Positions 1 through 11,196 of a stretch of DNA of 64,000 nt are shown piece by piece. The DNA lies in NCBI GenBank assembly GCA_963989385.1, contig OZ022500.1:113563842-113627841 (forward strand), in the 5' to 3' direction. This DNA comes from Ctena decussata (Eukaryota > Mollusca > Bivalvia > Lucinida > Lucinidae). Below the pieces are notes generated by a model. That model ran no database searches, had not been told where the DNA came from, and was given only the letters and a program-made list of their open reading frames with translations. The position numbers were made by a program, and so were the translations under genes. Position 1 is the stretch's first letter. The number at the start of each line of letters is the position of its first letter.

Positions 1-734
1 TTGTTGCTGATTTTTTTTGTTTCGGACTAAACGCCCCTTTTAAATAGTATCTCAGTCTATATTGAGCCGTATGCTTGAGAAAGGGGAAAGAAAAAGGGGG
101 GTCCGACAGATAAAGGTAAAAAAAATATCCATCCTGCACCTGACCGCACCTGCTGCAAGTACTGCCGGCCCTTGTCCTACTTGTATTCAAAATAGTCGGA
201 CGCCCCGGCACTTAAAGTTACCCAGCATCATATCCCGATCCGACCACCCCTGATAGCGCTCAATGTAAGACAACACTACCAAACTTGCACCGTCGCACAA
301 CCCGACCATACTGCACCCCCAACCTACGACAGCGCTCAATCTAAGACTTTTTTGTGTTGTAGTTCTTTTTGTTAGACTGAGTGGGATGAATCTTTTCTAA
401 AATTGGCGGTATATTAATATTTATTTTCTGTGATATTGGATATTAAATAATGCATTGTTACACAATTACTTAGGCACACTTTACTGTTTTTTTTTCATCA
501 AAATCCGGGCATAAAGTAAAAACAACTTGGTTCATATTTATTAATTTCGATAAATTTAGCAGCTGCTTCGCGCTGATGGTGTGTTCCTGTTATTTCGTTT
601 GAAAAACTATATTTCGTTTGAATAATTATCTTTTCTAAAACACCTGCAGTTTGTTATTTTATTGGGGGAATGGTATAAAATGAAGCAAAATGCTTCTGAA
701 TGAGCGCATCATCATTTATTTTCATTCAGGTTAA
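1..734. other. Upstream non-coding sequence, no gene recognised
   Basis: Nothing here reads as a gene. A 63-codon open frame at 62-253 has no recognisable domain and low-complexity composition. Two stretches around 255 and 330 share the words AGCGCTCAAT and TAAGAC, a short direct repeat about 75 bases apart. No promoter or splice structure could be assigned. Confidence 0.5.
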
Positions 735-830
735 TTTTTCATGTCGCTGATGGGATTCGAACCCTCATGGATGAGGTGACGGCTAAGGCAATCGACCTTT
801 TCGATCTTCCAGGTGTATGGCTTTTTCGTC
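735..830 (-). repeat. Possible tRNA-derived SINE head remnant
   Basis: On the minus strand the segment contains GGGTTCGAATCCC, a good Pol III B box with T-arm-like flanks. I could not find a convincing A box or a closed cloverleaf, so it is not called as a tRNA gene. A decayed tRNA-derived repeat is the likeliest reading. Confidence 0.3.
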
Positions 831-918
831 ATGAAAAAGAATTTTGAGAAAACTGCATAGAAAGTGCAGTAAGAAGTAGCAGAGGTAATGAAATAAGTTG
901 ATTTTGAAATTACCAGTC

Positions 919-947
919 TTTTTTTTTTTTGGGGGGGGGGGGGGGGG
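919..947. repeat. T-run followed by a 17-base G-run
   Basis: About 12 T are followed directly by 17 G. Similar G-runs occur at about 45616, 48474, 53800 and 57028. Those at 48474 and 57028 end copies of one dispersed repeat. Runs like these can form G-quadruplexes and are prone to assembly length error. Confidence 0.85.
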
Positions 948-1456
948 TTAGTCGAATTCGTTTCTTTTGAGTTTTGAGATCAAAGTCTTTTATTAGGTTG
1001 GTTTCTGTTACTTCAATGCTTTTGTTATCATCTTCTGTTGTTATTGGTAATACAAAATATCAGTAAAACAAAGTGTTTGGTAATGAACAAGGCAGACAGG
1101 TATGCTGACCCAGCAATACAATCAGATACCTCAGAATTAACCTCAACATCTGTACTTTATTCATGCGAGCTTGTGTTCGATAAGCCTTTAATGTTCTTAG
1201 TAAAAACGTAGTAAAATCACGTATAACATGTGGCCAATGTTTGAAAATAATTTTTTCTGATTGTCTGCTAATATATCTAGGGTTTCAATGTTTCTGAAAC
1301 CTGGCTGATACCTTAACTTGTTAAGAACAGGAACTGATTGGAGATAGTGGTTCTGGCTGAGAAGAATTTATTTTGTTATAATTTAGCAAATGTATGACTA
1401 GCCATGTGTTTTAGTCAAAACAAAATGTGATAGTGTTAAACAGTCAGGATTACTAT

Positions 1457-1552
1457 CCCAGCAGGCACATGACGTTGAAATGACTCGTACTGACGTTTAT
1501 GGGACGTAACGACGTCGCATTGACGTCATTTTGACGTCACGTGCCCGCTGGG
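1457..1552. mobile_element. 96-bp palindromic MITE-like element rich in GACGT
   Basis: The element begins CCCAGCAGGCAC and ends GTGCCCGCTGGG, an imperfect inverted terminal repeat. The interior is a string of GACGT/ACGTC words, including TGACGTCA, which matches a CREB/ATF site. It has no coding capacity. It lies about 950 bp upstream of the first BMP coding exon. A regulatory role is speculation. Confidence 0.6.
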
Positions 1553-2508
1553 TATGGATCAAATCTTGAAAAAACTATGTTTTCAGTGAAAATTTTTGTG
1601 TTTATAAAATTGAAGCACCTGCATTAACGACTTACATGGTGCAGAACTGTTAAAATACAATGTCTTTGCTTGAAGCCATCCTAAGTTACTTCAAAATTAA
1701 AGGCAAAACGTTCTATATGGTTTGAAAAAGAAATGCCAACAATTATTTTGCCGTACGCGAAGGGCTTATTTATTGATGCGATAAATTTTTTGACTTAGAT
1801 GAAAAGCTTTTAAGGTATTCTACCTTAAATAAAGAAAACAAAACAATAACTGTAACTAAATGTTAATACTTTTCATGTTAAAAACAGGATATACATTAGC
1901 AATAATTCTTGGAAGTTTATCAAATAATTTTAAGGTTTATGTACATACCGTCAAAGGAGATAGTATCGGTTTACTTTGTCATAGGGATTTTATCAGAGTC
2001 AGTGGGGACTGGGGGTGCTTTCATTCATATAAAGTAGCTGTGGTCATAAAAAGAGAAGGAATTGAAATACCGTGAAGACGAATTCGGTGTTGCTGTAGTG
2101 CTCTCTCTGTAACATGGAGACAATAACTTTCAAACTTAGAGTGTTTTCTTTACACCTTTAAAGTACACTCTCTTCTGTCGTGTCCTTTACAGCTCATAAC
2201 TGATATGACGAAGCTAAACCGAAATTGACATAAGTGTGTCTGAATGCAAACATATTTCAGAATGATTTCTAGGCTTGCGGAAGGCATTTCGTTTATACAT
2301 GACCAAATAATAAGCGTGAAAATATGAACTGAATGATAAGGGTTGTGTTTCATTTTATCTCTAAAATGCTTTAGAAGGAAACATGCATTTATACACTGAA
2401 TCTGCATTAAACCAATTTGGTAGTTATCTGAGTTTCATCTTTTTCAAAGTTTCAAATCGGAAATGACGCTTATTTAAATAGGCAGGTATCGTCATATAAA
2501 TATTTGTG
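1553..2508 (+). other. Sequence 5' of the first BMP9/10-like coding exon
   Basis: This stretch should contain the promoter and 5' UTR, or a further 5' intron, of the BMP gene. TATAAATA occurs only about ten bases before the ATG, too close to be that gene's TATA box. No initiator or upstream exon can be fixed from sequence alone. The 71-codon frame at 1860 has no family signature. Confidence 0.4.
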
Positions 2509-2923
2509 ATGTCGATCCTATGGAGTGATATAGTGGATATGAATATGACAGGCCTTTTGCCACTTCTGTGTATCGCATATGCGCTCTTGCCCAAAAAAGC
2601 AAGGTCTATGCCAATAAATACTAACCTGGGAAAAATAGTTAATCCATCAACGATCCATGGGGCCACAAAGGATTATTCAGATGAAGGGTTTACACTAAAA
2701 GATCAGCCTGAACAAAACATAGGACTTGGTTCTATGCCCCTGTCTGAATCAGATGACATTTATCTTCCACATCGTCCTGAATTTGGAAAGAAACAAAAAG
2801 CCATCGGTGGAGAACCTTTAGCTCCGGAGTATATGCTGGATTTATACAACCGCTTTTCCAGAAATAATCGTGATTTACCAACTTCAAATATTGTGAGAAG
2901 TTTTAAAAATGTCAATTTAAAAG
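2509..2923 (+). CDS. BMP9/BMP10-like TGF-beta ligand, coding exon 1 (signal peptide and start of prodomain)
   Basis: First coding exon of a secreted TGF-beta superfamily ligand. The first ATG is at 2509. In-frame ATGs at 2539 and 2545 would place the hydrophobic stretch GLLPLLCIAYALL nearer the N-terminus and give a more typical signal peptide, so the true start could be any of the three. The 138 complete codons encode the signal peptide and the first, poorly conserved part of the prodomain. It ends AAAAG|GTAATG, a good donor, in phase 1 (first base of a Gly codon). The acceptor at 5321-5322 is followed by GT, restoring that Gly, so the frame is continuous. The assignment of this exon rests on the joined reading frame and signal peptide; the family call comes from exon 3. 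An additional 5' non-coding exon cannot be excluded. Confidence 0.85.
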
Positions 2924-5322
2924 GTAATGTATTACAGTTCAGTCTTATAGTCTTTTTAAATTCATAGCCTAGGTTTATCTTTAAGTCTGCACGATGGAAA
3001 GGGTTTTCACCTAACTATATAAAGCAGACGACAAAATTTACGTCTGCAAAAATTAAAAAATGCCTTGTCCAAGACATTTCATATTGAAAAATTCAAAGAC
3101 AAGAGGGCAAACAGTTTAGTGAGCCGCCTAATCAAGCTCTACGCTGTTTGCAAATTTTGATTACTTAAAGAGCTAAACCTGTCAAATAAACTTCCGAGAT
3201 GTAATTGTAGTAATAAGATGTTCGATAAATATACCGAGCAGGGAAGAAAATGTTAGACCCTTGGCACATTATCAAACTGAAAGCAAAACAGAAGTTTCTG
3301 TAATGATCAAAACCCAGCTTGCATTAGGTGAATTCGCACGAGCTTTTGCTTTCAACTTGAGACACCTATAAACTTCTCGTTTTGTTTGTCTACATCACCG
3401 TGTTGGAAGGGTGTTTGTTACGATAGTGTTTTGCAACAACTTACACTGTAAAATCAAGATATTTCATTTTCATATGCTTATTCGTATTAAAGTATGGTTT
3501 AAATTCAACGTGCAAAAATAATTGTTATTTTAAGATAAACATGGTTGCAAATGTAACTTAAAACACTTGAATTGTCATTTTTGTTTTCTTTTTATATTTA
3601 ACATATTTTTCTCATTTAAATCAAAAATGTGTTTGCTGTTGATTCAAACTGAAGTCAGAGCGATGGTTGCAGCTCCGCAAAACCGGTAACCGGTCTAAGC
3701 TCCCCGGTCCGCCCTCTCTTCAATCCCAGTAATGTATGACTGACCGTCTCATAGAGGTACTTCCGTTGTGGTTTGTCTATGCTATTGTTTGTTGTGCTCG
3801 CTTATCTGCAGCCTTTGAAAATCGTTTGGCAAGGCTAACTTTACTACCTTCCACCTATATGTACATAGGAATGAGCTGCTCATTTTGTTATCTGTTGGCA
3901 TTCTCTTATAACTAGTGTCGCTATTTCCCTTTGGAGTCGTAGATGGGATGTGTACCATTAGTCCATATTATATTAATTATGTAAATAAATGCACTTGACA
4001 TTTTCCGGGTCACTGTTTAGTTTTTTTCTTCTTAACCTGAAGACATTTCGTCTCCTAGGTGTTCCTAGGTCTATCATGCTTTAAAATGATGATGGTCACA
4101 TTTTGTTGGCGCATGTGGACAGTTCGTAAAGCTTGTCAAAGTGTGATTGTGATCCATTATTTAAAGGATTGCTATAGGATATATTAATATGTCGCTGTGC
4201 CGTCATGCAAATTTTTATCATGACATCATTAGTCTGATTCTAATACAAACATAGCTATTCATCAAATAAATGTATGTCTAGATCCAGAAAATTGAAGAAT
4301 ATTCCTATATGCCCTTTAGGAATATTTGAGAGACTCTTATAACATAGAACAGAAATGATAATGTAAATAGTGTCCGAGATATAAGCAGAATTTCACTGAA
4401 CAAAGATGCTTACTCATAGCTCATCATGACTTTCGAGCAATATTAGGTCAGCTGTTATACCTAGTCGATGCTTACTTTTCACACTGTAGAAAAATATGGA
4501 CGGTGTTGACGCCAGTGATGTTGCTATAGCTGATAAAATATATAAAGGTTTACATAACCGTGGTGCAGATTCGTCAAACAGCATTTGTTATCCAAAGTAA
4601 AATCACTAAAACATGCAAGAACGGGTCAAAGTTCGAAAATAGGACATTGCGACCTACAAGTAATATTGAGCCAAAAGCAATAGTATGAAGAGGTTAATAA
4701 CAAACTTGCATTGTTGTAGCATAAATATCTATTTCAGTGGAAACTATGGCAATTTTATGGCAAATTTAACAGTATAGTGGAAACTATGGCAATTTTATGG
4801 CAAATTTTAATTTAGGATCAATCGACTTTTATGTATAAGTATCTCTATAATGTTTAAAGTTTTCAGGCATTACGGTCGTTACGTATTTGATTTTAACATC
4901 TTTTCCTATATCAGCAGTTTGATTGCCATCACAACCAAAGCAATTAAGTTGTTGGCACGAAACCCTAATTTTTGATATGGGACTAGCTGATAAATATTTC
5001 TGTAAATGGTTTTCAAAATGTCTGGACAATTGCAGACTCAATAGCCGAAAAGCAGTGCTCCGAATAAAAAGGAGTAACAGGGATAAGTTAGGGATATTTT
5101 TTCTTATTTCTCAACAAAAACATATCTTTTGACCACTCAGAGATAATTTTGGGATATTTTTTTCAAATTTCTCAACGAACACATATGACCCCCTCATCAG
5201 AACATTTAATGAGAGGTCACAACATATGTGTTTATGAAGGGTGTGGCTCCTTCTTATCTGGGGCGCTGAAAAGGATGCGTCATATTTATGAAATGCAACA
5301 TGTTTCTTTTCTTGTGTTTCAG
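2924..5322 (+). other. Intron 1 of the BMP9/10-like gene
   Basis: A 2.4-kb intron with GTAATG donor and TTTCAG acceptor. At 4735-4810 a segment of about 36 bp (GTGGAAACTATGGC...) is tandemly duplicated. At 5090-5210 a loosely duplicated stretch contains GGGATATTTTTT and TTTCTCAAC twice. At 3000-3170 it resembles a segment at about 36.52-36.77 kb sharing the words TCTGCAAAA and CTACGCTGTTTGC. At 3660-3780 there is a decayed relative of the dispersed repeat at 48640-48797. No coding sequence is seen inside. Confidence 0.85.
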
Positions 5323-6056
5323 GTAAAGACTTTGACGAAAATGGTGATAAAGATATAGATTCTAGTGAAGGAGCTAAAAGCCAAGTTTATGTTTTAACTT
5401 TTAATGTTTCTAGTATCGCTAAACGAGAAAAAGTCAGCCTTGCTGAACTTCGCGTTTTCGCTGTGATAGAACAAGATAAAAATGCTTTTTTCGGTGTAGC
5501 CAGAACAATATCAGTACTAGATATGATAGAACCAGAATCTGTTGAAACGCAGAGTAACGCTGAATATCACTTGGTTACATCCCGTCGTGTCTATGGTCAT
5601 TCTGGCGACTGGGAGGTATTCAACATTACCTCAGCTGTAGAAAGGTGGGTCAAAAGTGATAAACCTATTCATCAAATAGAAATAAGGATAGAAACGCCGA
5701 GATGGGGGCTTTTGTTTGGTTTTATGGGTATAGAAACAACTCTAGATGATAATAGAGAACCTTTATTGCTTGTTTATTCCAATGATAATTCCAAACACAA
5801 CGAGCACGAGGATGAAAGACATGAGCTTATAGCCCATGAGCTGTCCTCACATTCTGTGACTGACAGTGTGAAATCCAGAAATAGATATTCGAAGCCGAGT
5901 GATATATACCTAGAGAATGAACATGAACCAACCCTGAGCAGGCACAAGCGAAGTAAGGCATTTCACAAGTCATCTGTGTGTCGTAGAAGACCAATGTATG
6001 TGGATTTTGAAGACATTGGTTGGAGTACATGGATAATAGCGCCTCGAGGATATCAG
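5323..6056 (+). CDS. BMP9/BMP10-like ligand, coding exon 2 (prodomain, furin site, first mature cysteine)
   Basis: This exon supplies 244 codons plus two bases completing a Gly split by intron 1. It carries the body of the TGF-beta prodomain, recognisable by blocks such as VYVLTFNVSS, LAELRVFAV and VFNITSAVERWV. NVS and NIT are potential N-glycosylation sites. Near the end is the dibasic furin site SRHKR. It is followed by the start of the mature ligand with the first knot cysteine and CRRRPMYVDFEDIGW-STWIIAPRGY, the conserved region between Cys1 and Cys2. The exon ends CAG|GTAAAT in phase 0, matching the phase-0 acceptor of exon 3. The intron splitting the ligand domain just after GYQ lets exon 3 begin AYQC. 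Family assignment is certain for TGF-beta. The narrower BMP9/10 class is decided by exon 3. Confidence 0.95.
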
Positions 6057-6570
6057 GTAAATATTGTACCGTAAAATCGGAAAGTTAACGAATATTCATT
6101 GTCACGAACTAATGGAATTATTTAAAGAGTTTTAAATTTGCGATTCTCGAAACGGTTTCCGACTCTGATAAAGGTCATAATCATTCGCATTAAATTTTTT
6201 ACTGCGAAACCGGTGTTTCGCCGAACATTCCAATACAGAATCTTGGCGAATAATTTCATTTACAGCAGATCATTCTCTTAGAAACAACACTATTACAGTA
6301 ACGAATTCTGAAGCCGAGCTGCCTTCCTGTGCAGCACTAATCAGTTTCAACTTTGTCACTTTCTATATAACGTTCCTAAATAGACAGTCGTCAGGTACTT
6401 CAACAATTTTCTTTTTTTCTGTTTTGGGCACATAATGTAGATGAAATTCTATTTTTGCTTAAGATAGGTTACAACGCCACAAAATCTATCTTTTAAAACA
6501 AGAAAACAGTCCAAGAGAATAGCCTATCTCGGCATATTTTTTATTGTGAAGTTCCGTTTTGTGTTTAAAC

Positions 6571-6790
6571 GGTGTCGGGTCGGGCGATGGTGCTGTGTAA
6601 CTTTCAGCGCCGTGGAGTTCTAATATGGATAATAGTAGGGCAAGGTTGTGCTTGCAGCAGGTGCCGGATGGAGTTTCTTTGGATTTTTAGTCTCATCTAT
6701 CTTATCTGTTGCTATTCTTTGTCCCTCCCACTGGGAGACGGTTCAATAGAGACTGAAATACTGTCTCAAAGAGCAGCTAAACCCAAAACA
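6571..6790 (+). repeat. Dispersed repeat family B, copy 1
   Basis: The segment shares ordered blocks with 49954-50170 and 61853-61995: GATGGTGCTG near the start, then GTGCTTGCAG, a pyrimidine-rich stretch, and GAAATACTGTCTCAAAGAGC before the end. The blocks diverge by substitutions and small indels, so this is an old interspersed family, possibly a SINE body. No ends or target duplications were found. Confidence 0.6.
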
Positions 6791-7901
6791 ATCAACCACC
6801 CAACTACTTCCGATATGCACAAATCTGCCCAAAGTGCCAAATACTTATGAGGACATTCAGTGTAAGTGCAATAATCATATACCATACACAAAGCACTGAG
6901 ATCACCTCTTCGGAGGGTGGGGATGGGCTGATTGTTTTGATATTCGTTATTTTCGCTATTTGCCAAAACTAGCTTTTGCAGCAGCAGCAACAACACTTGT
7001 CGAAGGGTTTAGCAGCTCAAGTGTGTTTGTATATGCACATGCGTTCAATAAATATTTAAAGAGAAGCCTACCTGGAAATAGCGAAAAAATACAAAAAACC
7101 TTTTGAACGCACCATTTCTGTTTGCTTTGATGTTTCAATTCTCGCTCCTTATTAAACATGCACTCAAGCACATACACTGTGTCATATCAACGTCGATGTA
7201 ATGGCATTAAACAAGAGAGACAAGGATAAAAATGCCTATTTCAAATACTGTCCGTTTATATATAAGCAGAAAAGGCAAAATCAAAACATTATGACATTTT
7301 GTCAGGCTGCACGAATGTCGCATTTTAAGTGCAAACCAGTGTGATATCAGGCGTTCTGCCTCGAGATTTTAATCGTCATGATAGATTAGATACAGAGAAC
7401 TATCGCAAAATCAAAAGTGTAATTTATCATGTTCTAGCATTTTCTAATATAAGAAAAAGTAAACGCTTTTTTCAATCTACCGATATGCAGACATGTTTTT
7501 CTTCATTTTTAGAAGACCTGTAATATTTCTTATTTTCATTACTTCTTTTTGGATCCACCGTATAAATTTGATACATTTAAAATCGAAGAAATAGAAAGTT
7601 TTTGTAAATAAGTTTTCCATTCAAACTGTGAAAATGCATCTATTAGCCTCCCAACATTAATCATAATGACATTTGTTCAAGATAATCTTAAAATCTTTTT
7701 GCCAGATAAATGAAGATTTTTATTGACATATTAAATCGATATTTCGTTATGCGCGAAATATTTTTGTTATGCTACTACACGTTTCATTTTTTTTGCCGTT
7801 TGGCTTTCTAGTTTTCGAGCCAAGTAGTATTTGTCTTTAGTATAATCTATTGTATTCAATATTACCAACATGGGTACTAGTTCTGCCAATGATACCACAA
7901 T

Positions 7902-8019
7902 TATTTCTCGAACAAAAAGCTTGGGTATAAAATGGTGAGCAGTTTGTCTGTCTATGTCGCTATTTCTCGAACAAAAAGCTTGGGTATAAAATGGTGTGCA
8001 GTTTGTCTGTCTATGACGC
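7902..8019. repeat. Two tandem 59-bp units
   Basis: The unit begins TATTTCTCGAACAAAAAGC and contains GGTATAAAATGGTG. The second copy starts at 7961 and differs at only two or so positions. It directly precedes the SINE at 8036. Confidence 0.9.
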
Positions 8020-8035
8020 TATGACCCGTTGGATA

Positions 8036-8277
8036 GCCGGGCCGCGTAGCGCAGTCGGTAGGGCGCCTGACTCATAAGTCAGAGGTCCTGGGATCGATAC
8101 CCAGTCTGGCCACATACTTTCGTCTCTCCTTCCGCTGATTCAAGAAGGGCATTTGTCAGTTACTGGCGAAAGTATGTGCACTTAGTACTGCAGCAGTATG
8201 GTTAGGTTAACTGACCGTCCCGACATGACCATAGCTGTATACCGTGGACGTAATGCAACAAATCAATCAATCAAAAA
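8036..8277 (+). mobile_element. Complete tRNA-derived SINE (family S), copy 1
   Basis: A 242-bp SINE flanked by a perfect 12-bp target duplication, ACCCGTTGGATA, at 8024-8035 and 8278-8289. The head is tRNA-like, with A box TAGCGCAGTCGG, an anticodon loop reading CTCATAA (anticodon CAT) and a B box-like GGATCGATACC. A fixed body follows with the motifs GCGAAAGTATGTGCAC, GGTTAGGTTAACTGACCG and CATGACCATAGCTG, then an AATC-repeat tail. The same body recurs at 10156, 15504, 48810 and 58491. It does not look like a functional methionine tRNA gene: the acceptor stem is poor and it is fused to the SINE body. Confidence 0.95.
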
Positions 8278-9119
8278 ACCCGTTGGATATATACAACTGG
8301 CAGCGTGTTGTGAGAATGACAATATATATATAAAAAAATATGGAAAGTTTTTAAAGTGATTTCACCCCACGTGCTCAACTAGCCACTCTTTTCTTTGCAT
8401 GTATGTTTGTAACTCCTGTGTAACATCTTTCTGCACTATGTATGTGACTGCAGTTCTTCTCCTACAAAGGATTTGATCTTTGGACTTATCTTTAGGGCAC
8501 CCATAGCACAGTGTGCAATGCACGTGTTTCGAGACCATGGCCCAGTCGTATTCGGGAAGCCAGTGGGTTATCGGGAATGTGCTACGCGCATATTATACTA
8601 TTCAGTTTACTGTGCAAGCCTTTTATGAACTGCTGTCAGTTCATGAATGTACTGGTTTTGATGGCGCGATATATGATGCGATAATATAAGTTCTTGATCA
8701 TTGCCTATCTTTTTAGTTTTTATAACGATTCATATTAATCTATTTCTTACATTCCTCCAAAGACAACCAAAAAAACGTGGTTCCGTTGCATAAAGGCTTT
8801 CATTAGCACCCTCTCATCTTCCTGATAATTTTAAGATGTCCCTTGTTAAAGTGTGGAATCTCATACTATTATGATTCAAATTCAAAATCAGATAGGACGA
8901 AAATATGCATGCTCAGAAGTTGTGAGGAATTTTGATAAGTGTGTCAATGTTACAACACATAATGGAATCATGCTGCCAGATATGATTTAATTCATATAAA
9001 TATAACATTCTGTCTTTTATTATCAGTAAAACTGCATTTCTGAACTTTGCAGCACAAGGGCGAAGTCATAGCTTTTAGCTTTTACATTTTCGCTGAAGGG
9101 CCGTTTTGATATTATCTGC

Positions 9120-9420
9120 AAAAGTAAGACGGAACATTCTCAGGAACTGGCACGCTTCAATCTCAGATCCCACCCAAGACACCATATGGGGAAAAGACAA
9201 CACAAAATTAGCCACCACCATAGACATCATCAGCGGCAGCCATACGGACAACCATTTTTTGCATGTAGGTGGTCACCGGAACATCACAAACAATATGTCA
9301 ATTACAGACATAGCAACAAACAACACATAAAACACCCAAGAAGAGCAAAAATAGAAGTTCCGCCTTGAGACGGCCAGTAATGAAATTACCAGGGGGGTGG
9401 GGAGGGGGCGCTTTACCGGG
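9120..9420 (+). repeat. Dispersed repeat family R1, copy 1
   Basis: It is related to 48225-48490. Shared order: TCTCAGGA, CCCACCCAAGACA (CCAACCCAAGACA in the other copy), GACAACACAAAATTAG, CAGCGGCAGCCAT, CATCACAAACAATAT, then CCGCCTTGAGACGGCCAGT before a G-rich end. The distal motif ACGGTCAGTAAT-GAAATTAC followed by a G-run recurs at 48640, 57000 and, in decayed form, 3660, 21900 and 26220. The two frames open here are repeat-encoded and not treated as genes. Confidence 0.7.
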
Positions 9421-10155
9421 TTGTCCATCTTGGGATTTCAATGACATTTACCCATTGAAATTCTTAAGTTTGGATTTGGCTCAATAATGGACTTGAAAGA
9501 AGAAACCAAGTTTAAATATGACATTCTTTAACATATGAAACGTCATATGAACTGAGTCGTTTATTCTGTACCCATTGCACCAAATTAATTCTTCAACAAA
9601 TCTTTTTGCCGTTGTGTATTATGATATTTGATAAGATCGAATAAAACCGTAACAAGGTGTGTAAAATATCAAACTTTCGGAAGTACAATTATTGTAAAAT
9701 CTTTGGAATGCATGTCATTTTTCATATTAGTAAAAACAGCTGGGAAACATGGCTGCCAATGCACTTTTTATAAGAAATGATGTTGCCTGGTTTGGAAAAG
9801 TATGAATTTTGTCACGTAATTTTAGGATTTGACAAAAAACAATGTATTACAAAAAATAAAGAAAAAGAACATATGCTGTATGCCTGATAATATCTGAAAC
9901 ATGGCGTAGATAGCAGATAGATACAGAAGTGATTCCCTATAATGCTACAAATATTTTCAAAACAGTTTGAAACACATTTTAAATCGGAGTTTGCAAAGCC
10001 GAAAGGAAACCTCCAACAGGTTTCATTTTTTTCCTTGTATGATTGTCTCATTGCAATATTTTTCGTAACAGATCTTAAGGATACTATTAAAGACGGACTG
10101 TTCATATGTGGTGTACACACTTACAATGTCTTTTTGTATCGTTTGATAGAGAACC

Positions 10156-10348
10156 CTTCCGCTTATTCAAGAAGGGCAGTTGTCAGTTACTGGTGAAAGT
10201 AAGTGCACTTAGTACTGGTTAACCGCTTAGGAGGTCTAAGCCTGCCCAGGAATAGTGTGGTTAGGTTAACTGACTGTCCCGACATGACCATAGCTGTTTA
10301 CCGTGGATGTTTAACAATAACACAACAACAACAACAACAACAACAATA
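10156..10348 (+). mobile_element. 5'-truncated SINE (family S), copy 2
   Basis: It lacks the tRNA head and starts in the SINE body at CTTCCGCTTATTCAAG. It continues through the conserved body (GGTTAACCGCTTAGGAGG, TTAACTGACTGTCCCG) to a CAA-repeat tail. The flanks carry GATAGAGAACC and GACAGAGAACC, a near-perfect target duplication. Target duplication with 5' loss is what LINE-driven reverse transcription produces. It lies about 600 bp before exon 3 of the BMP gene. Confidence 0.9.
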
Positions 10349-10944
10349 GACAGAGAACCAGCCTTCTCAGTGTTCTATTTTATTTTTGTTCATTTTACTT
10401 GTTAATATTTTTTTCCTTATTATTATTTTTGTGATAATTCTTCATTTTCTCTCTCTTCATGCATTTGCGGACATGATTTGAAACGGACGGGCGCACGGAC
10501 GCACAGACAGATGAAGGATGACAATACGCTTGTACAATTTGACAGTAACTTATATTGTGGACTGAGAATCAGCCTAATAGTACTTATTTTCCTTGAATTC
10601 GTTCATTCCTTCTCCCCATGCCTTTCACTTACTGGTTTTTATTTGTAAATGGTATCTCTCCCTCTCTTATTTTCGAAATGTGTCAAAGTTTGCCTAGGTG
10701 AGAATCTTTAAGCCATTGCAAATGCAACACTGTTTTACTGAAAAGGTTCAGCAGGAGTAACATTGGAACCTTAAACCGGTATTGGTAGGTACATGTATTT
10801 GATAGTTTTTGACCATCTTAAATCTGTAAATCTGACCATTTATCATATGTATTATATATACAAGAATCTTTTTGCAAGTCAGTGTGTTGAGAAGTGTAGA
10901 CTTATTTCAGCAGTTGCTGTTTGTACGTTTTGCTTCTGTTTCAG

Positions 10945-11178
10945 GCATATCAGTGTGTCGGGAAATGTTATTTTCCTGTGAATGAACATCTTTCACCGTC
11001 CAAACATGCCATCATACAATCTATGATACATTCTCAATATCCAAAGAAGGCGGTCAGGACGTGTTGTGTCCCCACCAAGCTGGAACCAATATCAATATTA
11101 TACTACGACGAACAAGGAGTCTTAACGTACAAATATAAATATGACGGAATGGTGGTCGCTGAGTGTGGTTGTAGATGA
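10945..11178 (+). CDS. BMP9/BMP10-like ligand, coding exon 3 (cystine-knot domain, stop)
   Basis: The 77 codons complete the mature TGF-beta domain and end in CGCR-stop. They supply knot cysteines 2-7: AYQC, GKC, the CC pair in [11 protein letters not shown], and CGC at the C-terminus. The blocks [25 protein letters not shown] and [16 protein letters not shown] are the signature of the vertebrate BMP10/GDF2 (BMP9) group, which signals through ALK1/ALK2-type receptors. The arthropod/vertebrate BMP2/4 and BMP5-8 groups differ at these positions. The CC pair gives the extra interchain cysteine used for dimerisation. The acceptor TTTCAG is at 10939-10944, phase 0, joining GYQ to AYQC. Exon 2 plus exon 3 gives a 112-residue mature chain. 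I see no frameshift or missing key residue, so the gene appears intact. Confidence 0.96.
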   Translation, partial: AYQCVGKCYFPVNEHLSPSKHAIIQSMIHSQYPKKAVRTCCVPTKLEPISILYYDEQGVLTYKYKYDGMVVAECGCR

Positions 11179-11196
11179 TTCAAGTGATGATAATCA

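Larger units (their letters stand above)
6057..10944 (+). other. Intron 2 of the BMP9/10-like gene
   Basis: A 4.9-kb GT-AG intron that separates the first mature cysteine from the other six. It hosts several transposon-derived insertions listed separately: a dispersed repeat at 6571-6790, a 59-bp tandem duplication at 7902-8019, a complete SINE at 8036-8277, a repeat copy at 9120-9420 and a 5'-truncated SINE at 10156-10348. The open frames inside it are short and lack family signatures. Confidence 0.85.

Noticed and set aside
8036..8110. Functional tRNA-Met(CAT) gene
   Set aside because: The segment is the head of a SINE with target duplications and repeated body; the acceptor stem is poor and the same head recurs in the other copies.
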